The notes below the pieces were generated by a model. It was not told the origin of the DNA and did no database searches. It was given only the letters and a program-made list of their open reading frames with translations. From Pocillopora verrucosa (Eukaryota > Cnidaria > Anthozoa > Scleractinia > Pocilloporidae): a stretch of 64,000 nt of DNA. The DNA is taken from NCBI RefSeq assembly GCF_036669915.1, contig NC_089325.1, forward strand, positions 4,495,683-4,559,682, written 5' to 3'. Position 1 is the first letter of the stretch. Every line of letters begins with the position of its first letter. A program made the translations under genes and the position numbers. This document shows positions 50,422 to 61,629 of the stretch, one piece after another.

Positions 50422-50757
50422 CTATCTTAAAACTTGCTTCTTTGAAAGACATTTAAAAGTAGAAATATCCTTGGCGTTTCTAACATACGTAGGTAACGAA
50501 TCCCAAAGTTTTGCTGCCTAAAATGAGAATGACTTGTGGCGCCATTCTAGATTGAAATTGGGTAACGTTAAAAGTGTCCCCGATCCTCTTAAACTATAAT
50601 TGCAGATTTTAATCTTAAAAAATTCTTCTATACACCTTGGGGCTTCTTTATGAATACATTTATATACCAAAACTAAAGCCTGGAATTTCGTTCTTTCTTC
50701 TAGCATTCTTACACCAGCCATATACAATAACTGATTGTTTCGTATACTTTCCATACG
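50422..50757 (-). pseudogene. Non-LTR retrotransposon reverse transcriptase, 3' fragment
   Basis: On the minus strand the frame reads RMLEERTKFQALVLVYKCIH, then EAPRCIEEFF, YSLRGSGTL and, after one in-frame TAG at about 50519, AAKLWDSLPTYVRNA. This is the typical end of a CR1/L2/Jockey-like reverse transcriptase polyprotein. The N-terminal bulk is missing, so the copy is dead. Confidence 0.75.
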
Positions 50758-50889
50758 CTAAAATAGATCTAAGAATATAATTATTGTTTTTTTTTAATGT
50801 TTTAAATTGACATCTTCCAACTCAACGGTAATATTTAAGTGAGACAAAATATATGCGATGTCTGGTTTCCTTCTCAAATTTTGTCATAG

Positions 50890-51260
50890 TTTTGATGATT
50901 GGTGACAGGATTTCGTGGTACGATACTTGTGTTTAACAAATCGGACTCCCGCTTGACGGTAGTCCGATTTTGTCAGTCACTCGAACGATTACTGACCGAA
51001 TTGGACTCGACTCGGATCTATTACCATTATTAATCATAACCATTACAATTCCTCAAATGCGATTGGTGAATTAAATTCTTTATTTTCACTAATCATCCTC
51101 GATTGTGATTGGTTTTAAAACTTATTTTCCCATTAATTCCACTTGCCAAGTTGTTATCGGACAGTTTATTAGCTGACAGTTCAGTAAGCCAATCACATTC
51201 GAAGTTGTAGTTTAAATCAACCAATCACATTCAAAGTTGTAGTTTAAATCAATCTTTTAA
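50890..51260. repeat. Dispersed repeat with inner inverted parts
   Basis: TTAACAAATCGGACTCCCGC...GTCCGATTTTGTCA has inverted GTCCGATT blocks. Two tandem copies of CCAATCACATTC(G/A)AAGTTGTAGTTTAAATCAA end the element. Related to 9716-10215. Confidence 0.55.
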
Positions 51261-52271
51261 TGCAAAGTTTCCCTTTCTTTCATAACTCGACTAATTCTAC
51301 AATTCTTACTAATTTTCATTATTTGACTTCACTCGGTCGTATTACCAATACAAGACGCCTAAAGGCGTCACCGTGGGATGCGTTGGCTACTGTGCATAGC
51401 ATTGAAAGGAACTGTGCAGCTATTGTAAACTACTATGATAAGTCAGTTTGATCAGCCGAAGAAATCGCTGTAGAAAATCTTAGTGTTGAAAAAAACCGTG
51501 ACTGTTTTTGTAGCTGAAAATAGTGGAGAGTGGCAGCTCAAAAACCTTTGGACTTTCTGAAACAAACTGTAACACCACCTACTGATCTCTATCAAATTTC
51601 CGTTTGCAAAATTCGTCAAATGTAGCCGCTGGAATCAAAATCTTACTTCGCCTGCACGAACCAAATTCCACTATTTTCAAATTCTGTCACTTATCGCCTC
51701 ACGATGGCTCAATATACATTTGCATTCTAATGCAATGATCTTTGTTTACACGGTGTTCTCTAGCTTTAATCTGACAAAACTAATGCCTCGGAACGAAAAT
51801 ACCTCAGAACGCACTTAATGTTACCGCTGTTTTTTTCTTTTGACTGGATGTAATATAAGATACGCAGAAGTGAATTTCACAGGTTTTCTTTTGTCAGAAA
51901 AGCACACGATTAATATCTTCCGCTTCTAATCAATCCAGCTGCCAATGTTTACCTTAGGTAAAAATTGATAAAGATTTTACGTATTCCTATTTGGCTAGCT
52001 TTGAAATTTGTCCACGCACCGAAAAAGAAACAGAGGCCGGATTTTTACCGTGGTATGCCACAGGCACCTCATGCAATAAATTGTCGTCGGAATAATCATT
52101 CAATAATCATCAATTATGCCGCGCCTTGTGATTGGCGGTATCTAAGTATGCTGATTTAAATAACCCATGTGATCAATATGCTCTCTAGCCAGAGAACTCG
52201 ACACAACTTCTCCGGATAAGAGCTGGCGGAAAGGTACATGTACGTGGGATGTAAACACAGTTTTAGCCAAA
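51261..52271. other. Upstream region of the macro-TIR gene
   Basis: No gene seen and no clear TATA box within 150 bases of the ATG at 52272. Confidence 0.45.
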
Positions 52272-54330
52272 ATGTCGCTGATTGTTCACGACACGATATC
52301 GCTAACAACTTCAAGCGGAGTAAGCAGTATTCAGTTGTGTATCGGAGACATCACGAAGCTGTCGAAGGAAGAACAAGTCGATGTTTTGGTTGTTTCTGCG
52401 TTCCCAGGTGAGGTGCGATGTAAACAGAGAAGGTCAACAAGACCACTAGAAGAGTTTTAAGCGATTTCGAGCTCCAAATGCTCGATGTCAGTACATGTGT
52501 TCTTTACTCGATTATTTGTAAGTTGATAATGTGAAAACGAGTCGATGAAGACCTTTAAATAGGAGATGTTTAAGATGTTTGTCACGTCGCCCACATATCA
52601 AATATCCAGATAAGCTTTTATCAAAAACAGCTTAGATTCTGTCGTGGAAAAAAAAAAACATCACATATTTACCAGCTCTAATCGCCTCAGTAACGCTACG
52701 GTGGTTTTGAATCTTTAAAATTATTTTGAAGACTTAAGATGTACAAAATTAATATTGTTTTAATGAGCTAGCAGTTATTTGATATCGCTCGATACAAAGC
52801 GAAGTAGAATTTTAGTTTAGGATAGCAGAATTCAAAAGTTTTAGAATTATAGAGTAATATAGAAGTATAGAGTTATGATTATAGAAGTAAAGAACTATAG
52901 AATCATTACAACATCAAACATTTTTAACTCATGAGTGAGCAAGATAGAACTTCTCCTTACAATACAATCAATACAATCACCAGCACACAAGTGATAAAAA
53001 TTTTAAAAAATGTCATTTCGGGGATTAGTTGTTGATCCAATACCAAACTCGCCAAACTAACATCTAAAGAACTACATGACAGACAGCAAGGAGAATTATG
53101 AATTAATTAAAGGAGATCTGTGGGTTGAAATTCCTGTAAGTTGTACAAGCGTTCAAACTGAGCTAGGGTTGGATATGTAGCCAGTGCTTCAATAGATTCA
53201 TTGTAAATTCACTGTTCAAACAGCATTTAGAAGCTGAATGGTCTGCCTGTGGTTATTTGAGACAAGGGAAGGAGCTACTACTTGTCTCTTAAATGTTTCA
53301 AGTAACCACTGGGGGGAGGGGGAGGGGTGAATGGGGGATGTTGAATCTTCAAATTGATTGGGTCATAATACCCAGTCCCATACCTGGCAAAATGGATTTA
53401 ATTAACAAGCATCAAAAGTTTTGTCCTCTGTCCATCAATTTGCTTTATTTGAACATACAATCAGCAACATGGAATCTATTTGTCGACCCTTTAATCCCTA
53501 AAGCAATTAACATGAAACTTCTTCCTAGAATATCCATACATTATTCCACAAACAGGTACTGAATATTCAAACTTATCAGGTAGAAGCTGCGATCTTGATC
53601 TAGCGCTGAGTTCTTATGACTAATTTACAAGGGAATCTATAGCAGATAGAGGGGAGAATTAAATAGAACCCACTTTTTCTTACAGGTGACTACTCCCCCA
53701 CACCTAGTTCTCTAATAGGAGCTCTTTCCATCAATCTTGGCATCAGTGTGCGTAATCTCTCGCAGGACAAGGAAGAAGACCTTCGTAAACAGTATTTCTG
53801 TTGGTGGTCCAAACCACTTCATGAACGGCACAGTTTCAGAAGGATCCTCTGTTTTGAGGGGGGATTTGGCAGCCGTGGAAGCTCACCACCGAAAGTAGTG
53901 GGGGCTGTGTTTAGATGTCTCATACCAATTCTTAGTGGGAAGGATTCCAAGGGCGGGTCAGTGATAATGCCTCTCCTTGCATCTGGGGATCAGGTATTTT
54001 AATTCAGCTCCTTCTGGAGTAGTTTTGATTTGTAGAGGAAAGATTTTTGACCCACAGTGTATCAAGCTAATATTCCAGATTCCTTGTATGAAAGTAGGAA
54101 ATTGTTACCTGTGATTGTGCTTCCTGCTCTTCTCTCAATCTCTCTTAACTTTAACATCAGTATGTATATTCTCTATACTGTTCTCCATACATTTCTCATC
54201 ATGGTACTGACAAGGAGTATGTGTTAACAATGAAGTCTAGAAGTATATAGCAGTTGAAGTGTTGCAATCAATATCCAATTGATTAGCTTAACTCTTACAT
54301 CCTGAGACAAACTATTAACCCTTTAATAAA

Positions 54331-54375
<45 letters not shown>

Positions 54376-57086
54376 TATAGCAGGTAATTTAGTGTTAACA
54401 ACTGGGTTGAAAATGTAAATTAGCCACCGTAAAGGGTAAAAAAACTGACGTTTTGAGCGTTAGCCCTTCATCAGAGCGATAGGGCTAACGCTCAAAACGT
54501 CAGCTTTTTTACCCTTTACGGTAGCTAATTTACATTTTCAACCCAGTTGTTAACACTAAATTACCTATTAACCCTTTAACTCCCATGAGTGACCAAGACA
54601 GAATTTCTCCTTACCATATCAATACAGTATCAACCAGATAAGTAATGAGAATAAAGAAAAATATCAATTTGGGGAATAATTAATTGATCCAATGCTAAAT
54701 TCTCTGAACTAACATTCCAAGAATTGTATGGTTAACAGTAAGAAGAATTACAAATTTGATTTGGGAGTTAAAAGGTTAAACATTTTTTTTAGTCCCATTT
54801 GTTCCCCTTATATTAAACATACACTACATACAGTAGAGAATGTGATCCTTCTTCTCTCTGAATGTCAGGCTGTCTTCTTCACCTCAAAGGGTGCAAATTG
54901 CTCAGATTGAAAATTAAGAAGTAGTTATTAATAATAATTGTGATATTGTTTCAGGATGTACACACAACTAAAACTTACAAGTGTTTTTTCATTATCTTCA
55001 TAAAGGGCTACTCTAAGGCACTGATGTTAAGACTCATAATCAACTCTGCAATACAATGGATCAAGACTGGCCTAGAATTGAAGACCCTGAAAGTTGTTTT
55101 GTTTTCAAGAAATCCTACAAAGCCTGACAAGTCACATGAGCCACTCTTTGAAAGCTTTCAAAAGCTGAAAGACACTTATGGAGACAAAGAATTAACATCT
55201 GTACAGGTTAGTGAAACTTTATGTAAAAGATATTTTTAACAAGAACTATAAATTATGGGTAACTTTCAGTTTATTGCTAAATGATACTCTCATTTTCTTG
55301 ATATGTTTCCACTCCCTGCTTATCTGCACGGAAGAGACCTTTAACCCTTTAACTACCAAAAGTGATCACCACATAACTTCTCCTTATAATATTCATACAT
55401 CATCCAGCAAACAGGTAATGAGAATACTCCAACTTATCAGGTAGAAGTTGTTATCTTTGTTACTTATGGACATATAAATGTATAGCAACTGGAGGGAAGA
55501 ATAAACAAACAGATCTTGGGAGTTAAAGGGTTAAGGAGGTTGGCTGATTTACCCCCGTCTGTCATCCTAGCTGAGTTTTCTTTCCAACTGTACATTAATT
55601 CTTAATGAAAATATTTTCAAATGATATTTACTTGTCTTGGAGGGGTTATGAGTTACCGCTCACCTCAACACAAACTACAAAATAATTAAGCTAAATTTCC
55701 TAAGTGATCAGCAATGCTAAAATTTCTTAGTTGTAATATATTTATTATTAATGACTATAACAAAAAGCCATCATCCCCTTCACAGGAGGTAACTTTGGTT
55801 CCAAACAACTTGGCTCTTTTGGAACCAACACAAAACTGGATCATTTGTCTTTTTCCTTCAGTATTCATTTCCTTGACTCGTTATTTGCAATCACTATGAT
55901 AAATTGGATCTTCCTTGATGTTCCGTAGGAGATCATCTACGATGTTTACATGTCCCATTGTCCCAAAGACCACCAAACTGCCCTGAACATTGCAAAGTTT
56001 TTACGAACTGAGAGAAAAATCAAAGTGTTTCATGATTTCCAAGAGCTTAATGATGATGATTCTTGGCAAGAGGAGATATTCAACATCATGGGCAAGTGTG
56101 CTCGTGTCATTGCTCTGTTAAGTCCAGGTTACTTGGAGACAGAGAGTTGTATAGAACAATACAACATGGCCTTGTGCATAGACAGACGATCACAAGAAAC
56201 AGTTCTGGCTCCGTTTTACATCACCTCAATGGACTATATGCCAACATACATGAGTCTTATACAGTATGAAGACTGTAGGTATGTTACCGATTACTGCTTG
56301 TAGTAGGAGTACATAAGCACAGACTTAAAATATCATCCTCTCATTTTAATTTACAACTTTTCTATGTACCCAATCATGCTGAAAAACCATGCATGCACAC
56401 TTAAACAGTACTTAAGTTTGCTCTCTTGTCTTGGCACTTTTATTTTAGGCAAAAGGACACAGAAAAGATCAAAGCAGCCAGTCATCATGTGGCAAATTCA
56501 TTGAAGAGGCCGCAAGAAGATGTTCTAACTGGTGTGACGGAGACAAAGACCATTGAAACCTTAAATTATGATGTGTTCATTTCATACTCACATCAGAACA
56601 AAGCTCACGCGGAGAAGGTGCTACAAACCCTTACGTCTCTTGATCCAGAGTTAAAGATCTTTATTGATACATCTGGTCTGAATACTGGAACATCTTGGCA
56701 GCAAAAGCTGTACAACTCACTGGGTAAGAAAGAAACTTTTAATTGAATTTGTAAATAGAATAATTAAGAGGCACTGAAATCGAAGAGGCCGTCAACGAAA
56801 AGCTGCTTGGTGTGAAAATAGACAAGCATCTTAATTGGAATAGCCATATAGATTACATGATCACTTTAGGGTCTCACTTCCCTTTGTAAATTTAAAAATC
56901 AACTATACAAGAAATATATAGATTGGAACTCCAGAGTTGATAATTTTACTATAAGCAGAAATTTTTTAATTAATTCTTAATTTTTAACTGTATTTTTACT
57001 TCGTATTTTTGCTATTTGAATTTGAAGTTTTAGTGGACCACAAGGAGAACTACGGGTTCTACCAGTAATTGTGTTATCCAATAAAG

Positions 57087-57171
<85 letters not shown>

Positions 57172-59886
57172 GAGAGATAGAAAGTTTTGAGAAAGATGTT
57201 TTTCGTCTTGTCTCGAGCGTGGGACCAAGAAAAAATTCTGAGTTCCCTTTTGAAATCGAACCTCAGACCTTCGGATTCCGCACTCTGATGCTCTACCACT
57301 GAACCACAGAGACTCCACGTGAGCGCGGTAAGAGCGCAAATATGACGCTATCGACATTTCTGCTCTTAGCAATATGCAGAACGTGTGTCATATGAACTTC
57401 GTAATAGACCTTGCTCGCCGTAGAGTCTCTGTGCTTAGTGGTAAAGCATCGGAGCGAGGTGACTATAGCGAGATATGAGGCAATCCTCGACCAATCAGAG
57501 CGCGCGCATCACTTTAATTACCTAAGTTGATATACGAACTTGAGATACATCTTCAACGTTGTAGTAATACTCGACCGTTACCTTAGTTCTACTTGAACAC
57601 TTTTTCTCTCTCTTTTATTCCTAGATGCGTCCAGAAGTACCATTGCCCTGTTGTCGCCTGACTACATCAAATCTAGAGTCTGTTATGAGGAATTCTGCCT
57701 TTCACACGCTTTGTTTATGGATAAAGATAGTATGATGGATCTGGTGAGTGTGTTGGTGGAACCCGTGGAGAAACTTCCTTTGTGGTGTGAACAGCCCCTC
57801 CCTGTAGACTGTACCCCTCCGGAAGTGGACGCGGACCAAGTTCTCTCTTCGGTGTGTACTGACTTGGTCAACAGACTGAAAGGTGAGTGAATTTACAATT
57901 GCCGTCGAAATTTTTTTGAACTGTAGCAGAAAATATACGCTTCATGGAAGAGAAAGTCTTCCATTTTGCTACTGTTTCAGTAGCTTGTGTAGAGGGTGCC
58001 AGATCTACACCGCCCCAAGCAAGGATTGACTCATAATGAGTATTGGTCTCTTCTCTCCCTTTCGTGTACGTTTTTCTTGCCTTCTTCCGAGCGCCCGGTA
58101 TGTAGACCATCGCTCGAGGTTAAAGGACCTCTATGCTTAAGCTTTTCCTCGTTAGCGTCGAAGTAACTAATAATTAGGTCTATCTATTAACTTACTTTCT
58201 ACCTTTTCCAGTAATTTTATGTTCATTGTCATGATTAACCCTGTACTCGAGCCAATGGGCCCATTCACCCCAAGCTTATTTCGGTTTTCATGGCATGAAG
58301 TGACTAGAGTATTACTGTTGCCCCTTGCCCCCTCCCCCCCCCCCCCCCATGGGATGCCAGTCCCTCTCAAGGTTCCCCCAGCATTATTTCATCAGGCTTC
58401 CCTGACAACTTGCAAGTACTCATTTAAACTCCCGAGTAGAGAGAGGCACTGTGAGAGTGACGTGTTTTGCCCAAGTACACAACACAATGACCCGGCCAGG
58501 TGTGCAACCCAGACCTCTCGACCAGGAGTCCAGCGCACTGAGCATTAGGTCACTAAACATCTGTGGGTTTGGTGTTTGTAAACAGAGTTTTAGCTTATAT
58601 TTCCTGTTTTCCATTTCGCAAACCTTGTTTCCATGTAGCTTGGTAACCGCTTTATTTTCATAGGTGCCAATAACGCCCAACTGGTGCAAGACCTGAAAAA
58701 AGGAAGTCTCACGCTGGAATCGTCCATGGAGCACCACAGGAAATCAGTGTTTGTGCTTCGTTCAGGTGTTCTTAGTAAGCCTGTAAATCTCACGGCCTCC
58801 AACGACGAGGATTCCTTAAGGGCGAATCATACCAGTGATGCAGCCACGTCTGCCGATGGACAGCAGACTGGTGTAGATCCGTCAACGCACAACACGTCAA
58901 CAGAAGTGACATCATCAAGTTCTACATCATCACAATTGAAATCTTCGAGTTCAGCTACTTGTGATGTGGCACTGAGTTTCGCACCAGGAGATTCAAAATC
59001 AGCGATGGTATTGAAGCAGTTACTTCTCGAGAAAATTCCCTCGTTAAAAATCAGTGAACCTAAAGCAGAAGACTTCTCAAGAGTGCAGTCTTTGGACGTG
59101 GCCCGCGTGATTGTGCCGCTCTTGTCGTCGGCTTTCTTGACATCGAACGAACTTGTTCAAGAACTTAATATTGCCATTTGTCGAAACCGTGGTTCCTCGC
59201 GACGAGTGCTGTTCCCTGTCCCGGTAGGTGTAGTTCCTCCAAAGCCCTCTTACGTCCATCTCATCCCAAGTGAATTTTCATGCAACGATTACAGATGGGC
59301 GTGCAAAGTTTTAGATCAGGCCTTGCAAAATGAGGTCCATAGGCTGGCACACGGAAACGACATAGATGTAGATCTCGCGTTTTGTCTAAGGTGCGCCGCC
59401 TTTTCAATTTCTGAGAGGCTCTTAGGAGAAGAGAGCAAGGACTTGGATCTTGATAATCGAGTTTTATTGAATGTTCACGAGGTGGAAGAAAAATGGAGGC
59501 GGGTACAGATGGCACTTCAACAAGAGGACGGTGTAGCAGTGTCGTGGAAAGCAGCTTTTGGAATTAAGATAGAGACCAATATGGACGATTTAAAACCAGC
59601 CGGAAATACTGAAGAACTTGAAGTGAAGCCAGAAGTTAACACTGAAGATACCATGGCTGAAGAAATTGAATCAAATGGAGTAGAACTTCATCGAAATGAC
59701 ATCAGCAACGAAAGTGAAAATACTTGTGATCAGCCTGGCCCTAGTGAACGCGGAGTGGAGGCTGGAAGCAACGAGCCAGTGTCTCCAAAAGAGCACAAGA
59801 CTGTCCATTTTAATGTGGATGGAGGTGAAGTGGACGGTTCAAATAGCTCCACACAAGCAGAATCCAAAGCTTGTTTACTTATCTAA
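52272..59886 (+). CDS. Macro-like domain plus three TIR domains with C-terminal CaaX box (933 aa)
   Basis: Exons: 52272-52407, 53686-53993, 54955-55206, 55929-56278, 56449-56723, 57625-57882, 58664-59886; all phases agree. Residues 18-205 look like a diverged macro domain: CIGDIT, VDVLVVSAFPGD in place of VNAAN, MPLLASGDQ in place of PxLGTGxxG, then helix and strand ending KVVLFSRN. TIR1 (236-350) starts YDVYMSH, with SWQ at 277-279 and SCIEQ. TIR2 (389-500) starts YDVFISYSHQNK, with IDTSGLNTGTSWQ and LLSPDYIKS followed by CYEEF. A Ser/Thr-rich linker leads to a degenerate TIR3 (626-735; CDVALSF, VIVPLLSSAF, NELVQEL). An acidic tail (about 815-929) ends in CLLI, a CaaX box of the geranylgeranyl type. 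No transmembrane segment or death domain is visible. Macro folds bind ADP-ribose and some TIRs cleave NAD; signalling or immune function is inferred. Confidence 0.9.
52924..53135. mobile_element. MITE family 2 (macro-TIR intron 1)
   Basis: Carries GCAAGATAGAACTTCTCCTT, CAAGTGATAAAAATTTTAAA and AAGGAGAATTATGAATTAAT in family order. The ends have decayed. Confidence 0.6.
53487..53675. mobile_element. MITE family 2, second copy (macro-TIR intron 1)
   Basis: Starts CCCTTTAATCCCTAAAGCAA and contains CTTATCAGGTAGAAGCTGCG, also present near 55435. It ends just before the acceptor of exon 2. Confidence 0.5.
54130..54245. mobile_element. MITE family 1 fragment, inverted (macro-TIR intron 2)
   Basis: Reverse-complement family blocks TTAACATCAGTATGTATATTC and GTTCTCCATACATTTCTCAT are present; the rest is missing. 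Confidence 0.5.
54382..54566. mobile_element. Near-perfect foldback element (macro-TIR intron 2)
   Basis: Arms of 86 bases (54382-54467 and 54481-54566) are complementary with only two mismatches, around a 13-base centre. The arms start AGGTAATTTAGTGTTAACAA. A TTTCTAAAGAAAC block precedes the left arm (about 54342). No coding capacity. Relatives at 16095-16215 and 39540-39720 are more decayed. Confidence 0.9.
54567..54775. mobile_element. MITE family 2 (macro-TIR intron 2)
   Basis: Starts ATTAACCCTTTAACTCCCAT and ends TTTGGGAGTTAAAAGGTTAA, good inverted ends. It abuts the foldback element. Confidence 0.75.
55338..55535. mobile_element. MITE family 2 (macro-TIR intron 3)
   Basis: Starts TTTAACCCTTTAACTACCAA and ends CTTGGGAGTTAAAGGGTTAA, clear inverted ends about 200 bases apart. 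Confidence 0.75.
56781..56935 (+). pseudogene. Non-LTR reverse transcriptase remnant (macro-TIR intron 5)
   Basis: The plus-strand frame reads EKLLGVKIDKHLNWNSHIDY, the typical 'KLLGVxID..LxWxxHI' segment of CR1/L2-like reverse transcriptases, then breaks at stops and a frame change. Confidence 0.65.
57089..57171. repeat. ATT microsatellite, about 27 units
   Basis: Pure ATT/TTA repeat between the reverse transcriptase remnant and a SINE, in intron 5 of the macro-TIR gene. Confidence 0.95.
57175..57455 (-). mobile_element. SINE (type B), with an adjoining second head
   Basis: The minus-strand tRNA-like head is GAGTCTCTGTGGTTCAGTGG...GGTCTGAGGTTCGATTTC. A second, plus-strand head (GAGTCTCTGTGCTTAGTGGT) follows at about 57422, so two elements or an inverted pair lie here. 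Confidence 0.65.
58235..58560 (-). mobile_element. SINE (type C) (macro-TIR intron 6)
   Basis: GTACACAACACAATGACCCG, CCAGACCTCTCGACCAGGAG and ACTGAGCATTAGGTCACT form the reverse of a tRNA-like head. The element includes a run of about 16 C. Confidence 0.75.
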
Positions 59887-61629
59887 ACAGCGGTACTATT
59901 CCTTCTAGGAAGCACCTGTCGTGCCAGTATACTTAATATATGACACTGTATTAATTCACTCGAGCGTTCTGCGCGCCTGTTACACGTTAGGGCCTTGCGA
60001 GTGGGCGCTTATTCGAAGTTGGCGTTTTTTTCGAGTTTGTGCGCTTATTCACACTTCACCATTTTCAGCAAGTAGTAAGTTTATTTTGTTACCAAAAGAT
60101 GAATGGTGACTTAACGTGAAGAAGTCTCACAAACAGGGAATTTAGAGCTCGTACGCCAGTAAAGAAGTAATAATATACAATCCTCTTCTGCACTTAATTT
60201 TGTTTCCTATTCGTGTCATTCCCTATTCGTGTCGTGCCGTTACATTACGTTACATTACATTACGTTACGTTTCCCTAAGGATTACCCAGTTTACACCTCA
60301 GGGCCTTCAATGAGGAACATCTAGAGCCCAAATAACCTGTCTATAAACTTGACTTTATAACAAATACTTGAAAAGTTATGTAAGACTAGTGCGTTGATCA
60401 ATTCGAAGCTTCAACACCAATCCCTTGGGCATTTGAACTTTTGTGTTGAGATGTCCCACCCACCCAAGGGCCAGATTTGAACGTCATTTCTTTTGTAAAA
60501 GGCAAGATTAGCGACCGCGACTTTCATGTATGCCCTTTCTTCTGAGCCATCTGATCGCTAGAGTGAAAAATTTTACCTTTTAACACTTCACAGTAGAGAT
60601 AAACACGTTTATCCGCGGGAAAGATTTGGAAGTTCAGATTCAAAATCCCCACCGAGGCAAGGTTGGAATTTTTAAATGAAGCGAGCACCTATCAGATGAA
60701 AAGTTTGTACATTTTAAACAACTGGTCTTTGGCTAATGTGCTGACTTTGGCGTTGCAGCACAAACGTTTGACACAAGCGAGCAGACGAGACGTCTACAAG
60801 GGATCTGGCATTCATTAGTGCTCAATTCCAGACGGTGGCTTGAGCGCCTTAAGGCCTTAAACTTATTCGCAGACAAAGAAGCGCCCTTACTGAATCTAGC
60901 ACCAATAACGAGAGGCTCCGCGCAGGTTAAAATACAACTAAATCTCGATGCCCTGTTGCTAAAAAGAAGCTTATTATCATTCCTTTTACCTTCAAAGGGA
61001 ATTACTTATTTACAATAGCAGTTTAATACAAAAGAAGAACGAATAAAGTAGAAACGCAAGTGCTCTCAAAAATGTGCACTTGATCCTTGATTACTTACGA
61101 AATAGGCCAAAACTTCTGAATGATCAAATCATGCTTACGAAGGAAGTGCAAAGTATTGTTCGAATATTCATCTCAAAACTGTTTAACATTTCAAAGTTAA
61201 TCAGGCATTCATGCTATTTACATCCGGCCTTTTAGTGTGATCCAATTAGCCAATCATGTTTGCGAGGTCATTTCAGTCAGAAGGTGAATTCAAACGACTA
61301 TCAACTGCCTTTTATCACCTCACTTAAAAGTCAGAAAAAATGTGTTGATAAAGGTTAACGCCACCGGCTTAAGACATGCAACAACTGTTTGAGAGAGCAA
61401 CTCTCACTGGAGTCCAAAGTCTTTTTGTGTAAACTTTGGGAGCCTGGACAGCAGATCTTTTGTAGGTGTGGCCTATAGAGAACAATTGCGAACCAATTAA
61501 AACACATGTTTATGTACTAATCTAGTATGCAGCGTAGGAAGTTATGTCATCGCTCGTGAATCAAAGTTTCGGCCTTTTTCATTCAAAAGGCAAGCAGTAC
61601 TATTCAACTTTGAACTCATCGAAGGTATC
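59887..61629. other. Intergenic between macro-TIR and LONRF-type genes
   Basis: No gene seen. A degenerate TTACATTACG/TTACGTTACG repeat lies at 60240-60275. AATAAA near 61043 is the only clear polyadenylation hexamer I noticed, rather far from the macro-TIR stop. Confidence 0.45.

Noticed and set aside
56977-57372. Open frames rich in Ile or Leu around 57089-57171
   Set aside because: Products of the ATT microsatellite.
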